A stretch of DNA of 59,811 bases, from contig JAJPIJ010000036.1 in assembly GCA_021324815.1 (NCBI GenBank), positions 1-59,811 of the forward strand, in the 5' to 3' direction. Position numbers and translations under genes: made by a program. The notes under the pieces are model-generated. The model was not told the origin of the DNA and made no database searches. It worked only from the letters and a program-made list of their open reading frames with translations. Numbering within the stretch: the stretch's first letter is position 1; every line of letters begins with the position of its first letter. This document shows, piece after piece, positions 29,984-39,101 of this stretch. The stretch is from Gammaproteobacteria bacterium. Lineage in GTDB: Bacteria; Pseudomonadota; Gammaproteobacteria; JAJPIJ01.

Positions 29984-30936
29984 GAGCGCGCGGCCCGGCT
30001 CTGCGTGGTGATGTCGCGGAACACCTCGTCGAGGCGCCCGCCTTCCACGTGCAATTCGGTCACGCTCCAGCCGCGGGCCTGCACCGCGCCCTGCACCGCC
30101 GGCAGCGGCACGCAACCGGGTCTCGGGATGACGGTGAGGCGCGCCCGGCCGGCGGCGTCGGCCCGTTCCTCCACCGCCTCCACGTCGGGAAGCGCGACCA
30201 GCGCGGCCCTGACCTGCGCCGTATCGGCGCTGACCGAGAGCGTCACCGCGTTATGCCAGCGCGATCGGCCCTCGAGTTCCGCCGGCGTGCCCTCGAACAG
30301 GATCCGTCCGGCGGCGATGATGATGGCGCGCGTGCAGACGGCGTTGACCTCCTCGAGGATGTGCGTGGAGATGACGATGGCCTTGGTCGCCGCCATCTCC
30401 CTGATCAGCGTGCGCACCTCGTGTTTCTGGTTCGGATCGAGGCCATCGGTCGGCTCGTCCATGATCAGCACCTCGGGATCGTGCAGGATGGCCTGCGCCA
30501 CGCCCACGCGGCGCTTGTAGCCCTTGGACAGCGTCTCGATGCGCTGGTGCAGCACCGCCTCCAGGTGAATCTTGCCGACCACGTCGCGGATGCGTTCCTG
30601 CAACCGCGCGCCGCGCAGACCGCGGATTTGGCCCACGAACTCGAGAAAACTCAGCGGCGTCATTTCACCGTACGCCGGGGCGCCCTCCGGCAGATAACCG
30701 ATTTTGCTCTTGAGCATGACCGGCGAGGCGGCGAGATCGAAACCGCAGACGTTCACCGTGCCGGCCGTCGGCTCGAGGAAGCCCGTGATCATCTTCATGG
30801 TGGTGGACTTGCCGGCGCCGTTCGGGCCGAGAAAGCCGAGCACGTCCCCGCGCGCCACGTTAAAGGACACGCCGTCAACGGCGCGCAGGGCGCCGAAATG
30901 CTTGCTTAAATTTTTGACCTCGATGGCGTAGGACAT
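29980..30936 (-). CDS. ABC transporter ATP-binding protein, GldA-like
   Basis: The 318-residue protein is first in the four-gene operon. Walker A is FLGPNGAGKSTTMKMI, the Q-loop LPEGAPAYGEMT, the degenerate signature LSKGYKRRVGVAQAI (LSKGY is usual for this subfamily), Walker B VLIMDEPTDGLDP, and the H-loop STHILEEV. The last 90 residues form a small accessory domain. It pairs with the ABC-2 permease that follows; substrate unknown. Confidence 0.9.
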   Translation of the reverse strand: MSYAIEVKNLSKHFGALRAVDGVSFNVARGDVLGFLGPNGAGKSTTMKMITGFLEPTAGTVNVCGFDLAASPVMLKSKIGYLPEGAPAYGEMTPLSFLEFVGQIRGLRGARLQERIRDVVGKIHLEAVLHQRIETLSKGYKRRVGVAQAILHDPEVLIMDEPTDGLDPNQKHEVRTLIREMAATKAIVISTHILEEVNAVCTRAIIIAAGRILFEGTPAELEGRSRWHNAVTLSVSADTAQVRAALVALPDVEAVEERADAAGRARLTVIPRPGCVPLPAVQGAVQARGWSVTELHVEGGRLDEVFRDITTQSRAARS

Positions 30937-31052
30937 CGCTTAAATCCCGGGCCTCATTATTTTGACTGCCGCCTTGGGTTTGCCGGCGCCGCGGCGACCC
31001 GCCACCGGCGCATGCAACCACCGGCTGCGGGCAAGCCGCGTATTTTCCATAA

Positions 31053-31084
31053 CCCCATCGGCGCGTCAACACGCGCCGATGGGG
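31053..31084. terminator. Perfect 14-bp hairpin after the hydroxyacid dehydrogenase gene
   Basis: CCCCATCGGCGCGT pairs with its exact complement across a CAAC loop, about 40 bases past the dehydrogenase stop on the minus strand and upstream of the ABC operon. No long T tract follows, so it is called only a probable transcription or RNA end. Confidence 0.55.
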
Positions 31085-31122
31085 GCGTTCAGGGGTGATG
31101 GGTTAGTGGGATGGCGCCGGCC

Positions 31123-31998
31123 TTAAGTTCCCGGCTTGAAATTCTCCTTTTTGAGGCGGTAGAGGGCGGAGATGTCCTCATCGCCATGACCCTCGTGCAT
31201 GAGTTGCTCGTAATCGGCAAGCGTGTTGGCCACGACGGAAAGCGGCCATCGCGAGCGATCCCGGGCCATGCGCTGGATGATTTCTAGGTCCTTGTGATGC
31301 AGGGCGACCTTGAAGCCGGGCGCGTAGCTTCCCGCCACCATCGTTTTCCCGCGGTGGCTCAAAAACCAGTTGCCCGCCGCGCCGCTGCCGACCACGTCGA
31401 TGACCTTGTTCATGTCGAGGCCCATCGCCTCGCCGAAGGCCAGCGCCTCGGTGACGGCCTGGTTGATGCCCGCCGCCATGATCTGATTCACCGCCTTGGT
31501 GGCCTGGCCCGAGCCGGTCGGCCCCATGTGCACGACGTTGGCGGCGATCTTCGACAATAGCGGGCGCGCGCGCCCGAACACCGCCGCATCGCCGCCAACC
31601 ATCATCGCCAGCGCCGCCTTGCGCGCGCCCTCGACGCCGCCGGACACCGGGCAGTCGAGAAAATCCGCCCGCCGGGTTTTGTACAGCGCCGAGAGCTCGC
31701 ACGCGGTGTCTCTGCTTACCGTGGAGGTGTCGCAGACGATTTTGCCGGCGCTCAACCCCGGCAGCATGGCGCGCGCGACCTCGAACACGTCGGCGTCGCG
31801 TGAGACGCAGGTCACGATCAGATCGGATTTTGCCGCCGCCTCGGCGGGTGTTCCGGCGCGCAAGACGCCCCCGCTGAATTCCAGGGCCTGCGCGCGCGCC
31901 GGCGTGCGGTTCCACACGGCCGCGAGCACGCCGGCGCGATCGAAATTCAGCGCCATGTGGGCGCCCATCGCGCCCAGCCCGATGACGCCGGCCTTCAT
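31123..31998 (-). CDS. NAD(P)-dependent beta-hydroxyacid dehydrogenase (3-hydroxyisobutyrate dehydrogenase family)
   Basis: The 291-residue oxidoreductase has the Rossmann motif VIGLGAMGAHMALN, the family signature DCPVSGGVEGAR, GPTGSGQATKAVNQ with the catalytic lysine, and HHKDLEI near the C-terminus. Family members act on 3-hydroxyisobutyrate, tartronate semialdehyde or related acids; the substrate cannot be fixed. Its start overlaps the M20 peptidase stop by four bases, so the two are coupled. Confidence 0.88.
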   Translation of the reverse strand: MKAGVIGLGAMGAHMALNFDRAGVLAAVWNRTPARAQALEFSGGVLRAGTPAEAAAKSDLIVTCVSRDADVFEVARAMLPGLSAGKIVCDTSTVSRDTACELSALYKTRRADFLDCPVSGGVEGARKAALAMMVGGDAAVFGRARPLLSKIAANVVHMGPTGSGQATKAVNQIMAAGINQAVTEALAFGEAMGLDMNKVIDVVGSGAAGNWFLSHRGKTMVAGSYAPGFKVALHHKDLEIIQRMARDRSRWPLSVVANTLADYEQLMHEGHGDEDISALYRLKKENFKPGT

Positions 31999-33413
31999 GC
32001 CACCACGCCCGTTTGATAATGATCGGCGATGACCTGCGCGACACAGCAGGTCAGCCGGCGGGCGGTGGGCAGATGCAGGAATTCATTGGGGCCGTGGGCA
32101 TTGGCATGCGGGCCGAGCACGCCGGTGATGACGAACTGCGCCCGCGGGTAGCGTTCGCCCAGCATGGCCATGAACGGGATGGTGCCGCCTTCGCCCATGT
32201 ACACCGGCGGCCTGCCAAAGAACTGTCTCGAGGCCCGCTCCAGCGATTGCGTCAGCCACTCCGCCTCGTGCGGCGCATCCCAGCCGGTGACCGCCCAGTC
32301 GGGGATGAAGGTGACGCGCGCGCCGTAGGGCGGGTCTTCCTCGAGGATGCGTTTGAGCGTTGCCGAGGCCTGCGCACCGTCAATGTTCGGCGGCAGGCGC
32401 AGCGAGAGCTTGAGACGGACGCCGGCGAGCGCCACATTGCCGGCGTCCGCCACCGCCGGCAGTCCATCGGCGCCGGTGATGGCAAGCGCCGGCCGCCAGG
32501 TCCGGTTCAGGATCAATTCCATCGGCTGGTGCGCCATCGGCTTGACGCCGGCGTGCAGCGGGAACTTGCGGTGGGTTTCCTCGCCCAGTACCTTCGCGGC
32601 AGTCTCGGCCTGCACGATGCGACGCGGGGGGATGAGCGTGTTGAACGCGGCGTCGAGGATGCGGCCGTCGCTCTCGTCCTCGATGCGGCTCAACAGCGCG
32701 CGCGCCACGCGGAATGCGTTTGGCACGACGCCACCCGCGTCGCCGGAATGCACGCCCTCGCTCATCACCTCGACGTCCAGCACGCCGCCGACCAGGCCGC
32801 GCAGTGACGTCGTCACCCACAACTGCTCGTAATTGCCACAACCCGAATCGAGACAAATGACGAGTTCGGGCGATCCAATGCGTGCACTGAGGGCGTCGAT
32901 GTAATGGGGGAGATCGAAGCTGCCGCTCTCCTCGCAGGCCTCGATGATGACCACGCAGCGCGCGTGCGCGATGGTTTGCTCCTGCAGCGCCTTGATCGCG
33001 GTCAAGGCGGCGAACATCGCGTAACCGTCATCGGCGCCGCCACGCCCGTAGAGCCGGTCGCCTTCCAGCACCGGCTGCCAGGGGCCGGAACCCTCGCGCC
33101 AGCCGGTCATCTCCGGTTGCTTGTCGAGGTGGCCGTAAAGCAGCACGGTGCGTTGATCGTCCCCCGGGATCTCCATGAACAGGAGCGGAGTGCGGCCGGG
33201 CAGCCGGACCACCTCGATGATCATGCCGCGGAGGTTCATGCCCTTCGCCCAGCGCTCAAAGCGGGCCACCGCGACGTCCATGTAGCCGCGTTCCCGCCAC
33301 TGCGCATCGAAGGCGGGCGACTTGTTGGGGATGCGGATGTACTCGGTCAATTCCCGCAGGATATCCCCCCGCCAGAGGTCGGTGGCGAATTTCTCCAGGG
33401 CGCCGGTGTTCAT
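31995..33413 (-). CDS. M20-family metallopeptidase (carnosinase-like dipeptidase)
   Basis: The 472-residue protein has the di-zinc ligands of M20 enzymes: His in LYGHLDKQPEM, the bridging Asp in GRGGADDGYA, the catalytic Glu-Glu in IEACEESGS, Asp in VICLDSGCG and His in GPHANAHGPNEF. The dimerisation domain (GGVLDVEVMSEGVHSGDAGG) is inserted as usual. It is probably a cytoplasmic dipeptidase. It is divergent from rlmKL across a hairpin array. Confidence 0.9.
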   Translation of the reverse strand: MNTGALEKFATDLWRGDILRELTEYIRIPNKSPAFDAQWRERGYMDVAVARFERWAKGMNLRGMIIEVVRLPGRTPLLFMEIPGDDQRTVLLYGHLDKQPEMTGWREGSGPWQPVLEGDRLYGRGGADDGYAMFAALTAIKALQEQTIAHARCVVIIEACEESGSFDLPHYIDALSARIGSPELVICLDSGCGNYEQLWVTTSLRGLVGGVLDVEVMSEGVHSGDAGGVVPNAFRVARALLSRIEDESDGRILDAAFNTLIPPRRIVQAETAAKVLGEETHRKFPLHAGVKPMAHQPMELILNRTWRPALAITGADGLPAVADAGNVALAGVRLKLSLRLPPNIDGAQASATLKRILEEDPPYGARVTFIPDWAVTGWDAPHEAEWLTQSLERASRQFFGRPPVYMGEGGTIPFMAMLGERYPRAQFVITGVLGPHANAHGPNEFLHLPTARRLTCCVAQVIADHYQTGVVA

Positions 33414-33428
33414 ATTCGAAGTCTAGCA

Positions 33429-33582
33429 GGTTGCTGAAAAACCCGTTTTTCAGCAACCCGCGGTGCGGTCGGGGGATCAACCGCCATTGTTCAATCGCGC
33501 CAAGCGATTGAAAAATGAAGCAAAGCAAAAACCGCGCTTTTTGCCTTGCGTGGCTGGAAAAGTCCGTGCAGGACTTTTCAGC
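33429..33582. repeat. Array of four consecutive hairpins (array A)
   Basis: Four separate inverted repeats follow one another: 33429-33458 (GGTTGCTGAAAAAC arms), 33490-33512 (TTCAATCGC arms), 33521-33548 (GCAAAAA-ccgcgc-TTTTTGC) and 33553-33582 (GGAAAAGTCC/GGACTTTTC, one bulge). No reading frame in it looks coding. It lies in the divergent region between the M20 peptidase and rlmKL. A similar array lies between parA and parB and shares the GCAAAAA/TTTTTGC hairpin. Confidence 0.75.
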
Positions 33583-33642
33583 ACCCTGCCGGCGCGGCGG
33601 GGGCGGGCGCAAAGCGGCGGACCTCCGCGGTTACAATGCAAC

Positions 33643-35841
33643 ATGTCCGCATGCCGGTTTTTTGCCTCAGCGCCGAAAGGCGTAGCCTCCCTGCTTGCCG
33701 ATGAGTTGCGTCAACTCGGCGCGGCAGACGTGGTCGAGCGTCCGGCGGGCGTTGAGTTCGGCGGCGATCTCGAACTGGGATGCCGCGCCTGCCTGTGGTC
33801 GCGCACCGCCAGCCGCGTGCTCTTGGAACTGGCGCGCTTCAAGGCGCCGACGCCGGAGGCGTTGTACGCCGGCATCCAAACCATCGATTGGTCGGAGCAT
33901 CTGGCGCCCGCCGGCACGCTGGCCGTCGATTTTCACTCGTTGCGCTCGCAAATCACGCATACGCATTTCGGCGCGCTCAAGGTCAAGGACGCCATCGTCG
34001 ATCAGTTCCGCGAACGTCACGGGGAGCGGCCGTCGGTGGCGCTGGGGCAGCCCGATGTGCGGGTGAGCGTCGTGCTTGATCGCGATCGGGCCACGTTGAG
34101 CCTGGACTTGTCCGGCGAGGGCCTGCACCGGCGCGGCTATCGCGTCGATTCCGTCAGCGCGCCGCTCAAGCAGAATCTCGCCGCCGCGCTGCTGCTGCGC
34201 TGCGGCTGGCCCGCGATCGCGGCGGCGGGCGGCGCGTTCGTCGATCCGATGTGCGGCGCCGGCACGCTGGCCATCGAGGCGGCGATGATCGCCGGCGACA
34301 TCGCGCCGGGACTCAAGCGTGGCTATTACGGCTTTCTGCATTGGCGGCAGTTCGACGCCGCGATGTGGAAGGGACTGCTGCGCGAAGCGGAAGAGCGCCG
34401 CGAGGCGGGCATGGCGAAGCCGCCGCTCATCCAGATCAGCGATGCCGATCGCCGGGCGATCGCGGCGGCCAGGCAAAATGTCAAGGCGGCGGGACTCGGC
34501 GATTGCATAATCGTCAAGCATGCGGATCTGGGCGCGTTGCAACGTCCTCCCGCGGACACCGGCCTGCTGTTGGTGAATCCGCCTTATGGCGAGCGCCTCG
34601 GGGAAACGGAGGAACTGCGCGCTCTCTATGCCCTGCTCGGCGAAAAACTGCGGCGGGAGTTCATGGGCTGGCAGGCGGCGGTGTTTACCGGCAACCCGTC
34701 GCTCGGCAAATTTCTCGGCCTCACCGCCAGGCGCAAGCACACCTTTTACAACGGCGCCATCGAATGCCAGTTGCTGCGTTTCGATATCACGCCCGAATCG
34801 ATACCACCAACGCCTCAAGAACGCATGGCGCGGGCAGCGGCCATCCCGCGCAGTGCGGGCGCGCAGATGTTCGCCAATCGCCTGGAAAAAAATCTCGACA
34901 ACATCGGCCGCTGGGCGGCGAAGGAGGGCGGCACCTGTTACCGGCTCTACGACGCCGACCTGCCGGAATACGCGCTGGCCGTCGATCTCTATCATGACGA
35001 GGAAGGCGTGCGCTTCGTGCACGCGCAGGAATACGCCGCCCCCGCCACGGTGGACCCGGACAAGGCCCGGCGGCGGCTGCGCGATGCGCTGCGCGTGCTG
35101 CCCGAAACGCTGGCGGTGCCGCGCGAGCGCATTTTCCTGAAAAAGCGCGAGCGCAAGCGCGGCCGGACGCAGTACGAGAAACTCGGCGAAGGCGGGCGGT
35201 TTCACGTCGTGCGCGAGGGCGACTGCCGGTTTCTCGTCAACTTCGAGGATTACCTCGACACGGGATTGTATCTGGATCATCGCCTCACCCGCCGCATGAT
35301 CGCGGAATGGTCGCAGGATAAACGCCTTCTCAATCTGTTCGCCTACACCGGCACCGCGACCGTTCATGCGGCGGCGGGCGGCGCGCGCGCGACGACTTCG
35401 GTGGATTTGTCGGCAACGTATCTCGATTGGGCCCGGCGCAATCTGGAATTGAACGGTCTGAGTCTCGAAGCGCATGAATTGATCCGGGCCGACTGCCGGG
35501 AATGGCTGCGCGGGCAAGCGGGGGATGCGCGGCGGCGCTACGATCTCATCTTTCTCGATCCGCCGTCTTTTTCCACCTCCAAGCGCATGCAGGGCACGCT
35601 GGACATCCAGCGCGATCACGTTCCATTGATCCGCGACGCGATGGCGCTGCTCGCGCCGGGCGGCCTGTTGATTTTTTCCACCAACCGCCGGAGGTTCAAA
35701 CTGGATGCCGCCGGTCTCGCCGATCTCAGGATTGAAGACTGGAGCCGCGCCACGCTGCCGCGCGACTTCGCCCGCAACCCTCGCATCCATCAGTGCTGGA
35801 AATTTACCTTGAACCGGAACAGCGGGACTGATGGCGCGTAA
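33643..35841 (+). CDS. rlmKL: Bifunctional 23S rRNA methyltransferase (RlmL m2G2445 / RlmK m7G2069)
   Basis: The 732-residue fusion (E. coli 702) starts MSACRFFASAPKG. A THUMP domain (about 55-160) is followed by the RlmL methyltransferase with FVDPMCGAGTLAIEAAM and LLVNPPYGERLG, and then the RlmK half with NLFAYTGTATVHAA and LIFLDPPSFSTSK. The start is chosen by homology; an earlier in-frame start at 33463 would translate part of the hairpin array. There is no Shine-Dalgarno sequence, and TACAAT at 33632-33637 ends five bases before the ATG, so a leaderless mRNA is possible. Confidence 0.95.
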   Translation: MSACRFFASAPKGVASLLADELRQLGAADVVERPAGVEFGGDLELGCRACLWSRTASRVLLELARFKAPTPEALYAGIQTIDWSEHLAPAGTLAVDFHSLRSQITHTHFGALKVKDAIVDQFRERHGERPSVALGQPDVRVSVVLDRDRATLSLDLSGEGLHRRGYRVDSVSAPLKQNLAAALLLRCGWPAIAAAGGAFVDPMCGAGTLAIEAAMIAGDIAPGLKRGYYGFLHWRQFDAAMWKGLLREAEERREAGMAKPPLIQISDADRRAIAAARQNVKAAGLGDCIIVKHADLGALQRPPADTGLLLVNPPYGERLGETEELRALYALLGEKLRREFMGWQAAVFTGNPSLGKFLGLTARRKHTFYNGAIECQLLRFDITPESIPPTPQERMARAAAIPRSAGAQMFANRLEKNLDNIGRWAAKEGGTCYRLYDADLPEYALAVDLYHDEEGVRFVHAQEYAAPATVDPDKARRRLRDALRVLPETLAVPRERIFLKKRERKRGRTQYEKLGEGGRFHVVREGDCRFLVNFEDYLDTGLYLDHRLTRRMIAEWSQDKRLLNLFAYTGTATVHAAAGGARATTSVDLSATYLDWARRNLELNGLSLEAHELIRADCREWLRGQAGDARRRYDLIFLDPPSFSTSKRMQGTLDIQRDHVPLIRDAMALLAPGGLLIFSTNRRRFKLDAAGLADLRIEDWSRATLPRDFARNPRIHQCWKFTLNRNSGTDGA

Positions 35842-35949
35842 CTTGCGGCGCCGCCTTCACGGTTTATTCCAGTGCATGACCGTTTATCATATCGTCGGTG
35901 GAATCCCTGAGGCAGGATTGGATGTCGATGATGATGGGGATAAGCAGGC

Positions 35950-36489
35950 GTGACGTTGCGGACGTTTGAAGGCAAGGCGCCGGTGGTCGCCCCGACCGCC
36001 TATGTCGATCCCGCCGCGGTGGTCATTGGCGATGTCGCGATAGGCGAGCATTCCTCGCTGTGGCCGATGGCGGTGGTGCGCGGGGACGTCAACCGCATCG
36101 TGATCGGCTCGCACACCAGCATCCAGGACGGCGCCGTGCTGCATGCGACCCACGATGGCCCCTACACGCCGGGCGGATACGTGTTGACTGTCGGCAATCA
36201 CGTCACGGTGGGGCACCGGGCCATCCTGCACGCCTGCACGGTCGGCGATTACTGCCTCATCGGCATGGCGTCGACCATCATGGACGGCGCCGTGCTGGAG
36301 CCGCGCGTCATGCTGGGCGCGGGCGCGCTGGTGCCGGCGGGCAGGCATTTGCAGGGCGGGCACCTGTGGGTCGGCGCGCCCGCGAAAAAAATCCGCGCGC
36401 TCACGGATCGCGAGCTGGAAATGCTGGAATACTCGGCGGACTATTACGTCAAATTGAAGGCGCGACACCCCGGCTCGTCCGGGGCGTGA
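35950..36489 (+). CDS. Gamma-carbonic-anhydrase-like hexapeptide-repeat protein (YrdA family)
   Basis: The 179-residue protein is a left-handed beta-helix of hexapeptide repeats (VVIGDVAIGEHSSLWPMAVVRGDVNRIVIG). Its metal-site histidines are in VLHATHDG and VTVGHRAILHAC, followed by a C-terminal helix (LTDRELEMLEYSADYYVKLK). Family members bind zinc and resemble gamma carbonic anhydrase, though many lack measurable activity. It starts at a GTG that overlaps the stop of a possible 25-codon ORF. Confidence 0.9.
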   Translation: MTLRTFEGKAPVVAPTAYVDPAAVVIGDVAIGEHSSLWPMAVVRGDVNRIVIGSHTSIQDGAVLHATHDGPYTPGGYVLTVGNHVTVGHRAILHACTVGDYCLIGMASTIMDGAVLEPRVMLGAGALVPAGRHLQGGHLWVGAPAKKIRALTDRELEMLEYSADYYVKLKARHPGSSGA

Positions 36490-36502
36490 TGCCGCCGTCG
36501 AG

Positions 36503-37141
36503 CTATTGTTTGAACGGCGTCAGATTGCGCTCGCGTTCGCGGGCGCGCAGATGCGCCGGCCGCGCCAGCACGGCATCGGCGTAGCGTTCAAGCGGGCCGT
36601 GGCCCAGGGGCACGTCGGCCTTGCGCGCCCAGGCCAGCGTCTCGGCGGCGAAGATGTCCGCGGCGGTGAAACCGTCACCCACGAGGTATTCGCGCCGCGC
36701 CAGCCGCAGCGCCAGTATCCGCGCCGCCGCGGCGAATTCCCAGTGCGCCGTCGGCGCAATCTGCGGCAGGCGTTTTTCCGCCGGCAGCACCGCCTCGTGC
36801 TTCCACAGCGTCCACAACGGCTGCTCCAGCTCGGTCATCACGAAAAAAATCCACTGGAGGTAATCCGCACGCAGCCGCGGCTCGGCGGGCGGCGGCACCA
36901 GTCCGGACCGCGGATATTTCTCCCCGAGATAGGTGCAGATGGCGGCGGATTCCGTCAGCACGAAATCGTCGTCCACGAGCACGGGCACCTTGCCGGCGGG
37001 GTTGATGGCGAGATAGACGGGGCTGTGCTGGTTGCCGCGCCGAAGGTTGACCTTGACGTAATCGTAGTCGGCGCCGATTTCCTCCAGCATCCAGGCGACG
37101 CGGGTGGAGCGGGAACCGGGAGAGCCATAGAGTGTCATCAT
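36503..37141 (-). CDS. Glutathione S-transferase family protein
   Basis: The 212-residue protein has the thioredoxin-like N-terminal domain with [18 protein letters not shown] (catalytic Ser/Cys region), [30 protein letters not shown] (cis-Pro and the glutathione-binding Glu-Ser), and an all-helical C-terminal domain with [18 protein letters not shown]. Substrate unknown. It is divergent from mnmG; two adjacent ATGs are equally possible starts. Confidence 0.9.
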   Translation of the reverse strand: MMTLYGSPGSRSTRVAWMLEEIGADYDYVKVNLRRGNQHSPVYLAINPAGKVPVLVDDDFVLTESAAICTYLGEKYPRSGLVPPPAEPRLRADYLQWIFFVMTELEQPLWTLWKHEAVLPAEKRLPQIAPTAHWEFAAAARILALRLARREYLVGDGFTAADIFAAETLAWARKADVPLGHGPLERYADAVLARPAHLRARERERNLTPFKQ

Positions 37142-37152
37142 GGGCGGGTTTC

Positions 37153-37180
37153 CTGACGGGGGCGCAACTGGGATTATAAT
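37153..37180 (+). promoter_or_regulatory. Candidate sigma-70 promoter of mnmG
   Basis: A perfect -10, TATAAT (37175-37180), is preceded after 16 bases by CTGACG (37153-37158), a four-of-six match to -35. It lies about 40 bases before the mnmG ATG. Between them is the inverted repeat GTTTC-CGGC-GAAAC (37191-37204). Confidence 0.55.
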
Positions 37181-37217
37181 GACAGCCCGGGTTTCCGGCG
37201 AAACACCGCGCCATTTT

Positions 37218-39092
37218 ATGCTCCACCCTGAATCATTCGATGTCATCATCGTCGGCGGCGGCCACGCCGGCACCGAGGCCGCGCTGGCGGCGGCGCGCCT
37301 GGGCGCGCGCACGCTGCTGCTCACCCACAGCATCGAGACGCTGGGCCAGATGTCCTGCAATCCCGCCATCGGCGGCATCGGCAAGGGCCACCTGGTGCGC
37401 GAGATCGACGCGCTTGGCGGCCTCATGGGCATCGCCGCCGATCACTGCGGCATCCACTTCCGCCGCTTGAACGCGAGCAAGGGGCCGGCGGTGCGCGCCA
37501 CGCGCGCGCAGATCGACCGCGCGCTGTACCGCCAGTACGTGCGTCATGCGCTGGAGACGCAGCCGGACCTCACCCTGTTTCAGCAGTCCGTGGACGACTT
37601 GATCATCGAAAATGGTCGTGTGACCGGCGTGGTGACGCAGATGGGCCTCAAGTTCCGCGCCCACGCCGTGGTGCTCACGGTCGGCACCTTCCTCGCCGGC
37701 CGCATCCACGTCGGCGAGAAGAATTATCAAGGCGGCCGCGCCGGCGACCCGCCCGCGAATGCATTGTCGAAACGCCTGCGCGAACTGCACCCGCGCGTGG
37801 GCCGGCTCAAGACCGGCACGCCGCCGCGCCTGGACGGCCGCACGCTCGACTTCACGAAATTTGAAGTCCAGCCCGGCGATGATCCCGTGCCGGTGTTCTC
37901 CTTCATGGGCAATGCGGACATGCACCCGCGTCAGGTGCACTGCCACATCACCCACACCAATCCCCGCACGCACGACATCATCCGCGCCGGCCTCCATCGC
38001 TCGCCCATGTACAGCGGCGCCATCGAGGGCGTCGGCCCGCGCTACTGCCCCTCGGTCGAGGACAAGGTCGTGCGCTTCGCCCACAAATCCTCGCACCAGA
38101 TCTTCGTCGAGCCGGAGGGTTTGAACACCCACGAGGTCTATCCCAACGGCATCTCCACCAGCCTGCCGTTCGACGTGCAATACGAACTGGTGCGCAGCAT
38201 CCGCGGCTTCGAGAACGCGCACATCACGCGGCCCGGCTACGCCATCGAGTACGATTACTTCGACCCGCGCGACATCCATGCCTCGCTCGAAACCAAGCAC
38301 ATCCGCGGCCTGTTCTTCGCCGGCCAGATCAACGGCACCACCGGCTACGAGGAGGCCGCCGCGCAGGGCCTCATCGCCGGCATCAACGCCGTGCGTCGCG
38401 TGCGCGGGCAGGAGCCGTGGTGGCCGCGCCGTGACGAGGGCTACATCGGCGTGCTCATCGACGATCTGGTCACACGCGGCACCAGCGAGCCCTACCGCAT
38501 GTTCACCAGCCGCGCCGAATACCGCCTGTCGCTGCGCGAGGACAACGCCGATCTGCGTTTGACTGCAAAAGGCCGCGAATTGGGCTTGGTCGACGACGCG
38601 CGCTGGGCGCGTTTCGAGCAGAAGCGCGAAACGATCGAGCGCGAACAGCAGCGCCTGCGAGAAACGTGGATCAATCCGGCGACCACGCCGCCGCAGGATA
38701 TCGAGCGCGTGCTCGGCCAGCCCATCGAGCGCGAATATGCGCTCGCCGATCTCCTCAAGCGCCCGAATGTCAGCTACACCGAACTCATGACGTTGGCTGG
38801 AGTGGATGCGGTGTTGACCGACCACGAAGTCATTGAACAACTCGAGGTACAGGCCAAGTACAGCGGCTATCTCGACCGGCAGGAGGACGAAATCGCCCGC
38901 GCCCGCCGCCACGAGGAAACGCGCCTTCCCGCCGATCTCGACTACCGCGAGGTGCGCGGCCTGTCGAACGAAGTCATCCAGAAACTCAGCGACTACCGCC
39001 CGGCCACCCTCGGCCAGGCCTCGCGCATCTCCGGCGTCACCCCCGCCGCCGTTTCGCTCCTGCTCGTCCATCTCAAGAAACGCTCCGCCTGA
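37218..39092 (+). CDS. mnmG: tRNA uridine 5-carboxymethylaminomethyl modification enzyme MnmG (GidA)
   Basis: With MnmE, this FAD enzyme adds the cmnm5 group at the wobble uridine of several tRNAs. The 624-residue protein (E. coli 629) starts [20 protein letters not shown] with the FAD dinucleotide fold. It has [39 protein letters not shown] (GidA signature), the second signature [20 protein letters not shown], and the helical C-terminal domain. In most gammaproteobacteria rsmG follows directly; here 1.4 kb of remnant genes separate them. Confidence 0.98.
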   Translation: MLHPESFDVIIVGGGHAGTEAALAAARLGARTLLLTHSIETLGQMSCNPAIGGIGKGHLVREIDALGGLMGIAADHCGIHFRRLNASKGPAVRATRAQIDRALYRQYVRHALETQPDLTLFQQSVDDLIIENGRVTGVVTQMGLKFRAHAVVLTVGTFLAGRIHVGEKNYQGGRAGDPPANALSKRLRELHPRVGRLKTGTPPRLDGRTLDFTKFEVQPGDDPVPVFSFMGNADMHPRQVHCHITHTNPRTHDIIRAGLHRSPMYSGAIEGVGPRYCPSVEDKVVRFAHKSSHQIFVEPEGLNTHEVYPNGISTSLPFDVQYELVRSIRGFENAHITRPGYAIEYDYFDPRDIHASLETKHIRGLFFAGQINGTTGYEEAAAQGLIAGINAVRRVRGQEPWWPRRDEGYIGVLIDDLVTRGTSEPYRMFTSRAEYRLSLREDNADLRLTAKGRELGLVDDARWARFEQKRETIEREQQRLRETWINPATTPPQDIERVLGQPIEREYALADLLKRPNVSYTELMTLAGVDAVLTDHEVIEQLEVQAKYSGYLDRQEDEIARARRHEETRLPADLDYREVRGLSNEVIQKLSDYRPATLGQASRISGVTPAAVSLLLVHLKKRSA

Positions 39093-39095
39093 GGT
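39086..39095 (+). repeat. 10-bp direct repeat, left copy (CGCCTGAGGT)
   Basis: CGCCTGAGGT spans the mnmG stop codon and the ribosome site of the next gene. The same ten bases recur at 39434-39443, spanning the stop of that gene. Together they bracket the 112-residue composite antitoxin and may mark a recombination event. Confidence 0.5.
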
Positions 39096-39101
39096 GCGAA
39101 C

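Noticed and set aside
37191-37204. True parS site
   Set aside because: Only the outer arms match; the central four bases differ from the ACGT core that ParB recognises. Kept as a low-interest finding only.
37142-37217. Origin of replication next to mnmG
   Set aside because: The intergenic gap is 76 bases and has no DnaA boxes or AT-rich unwinding region.
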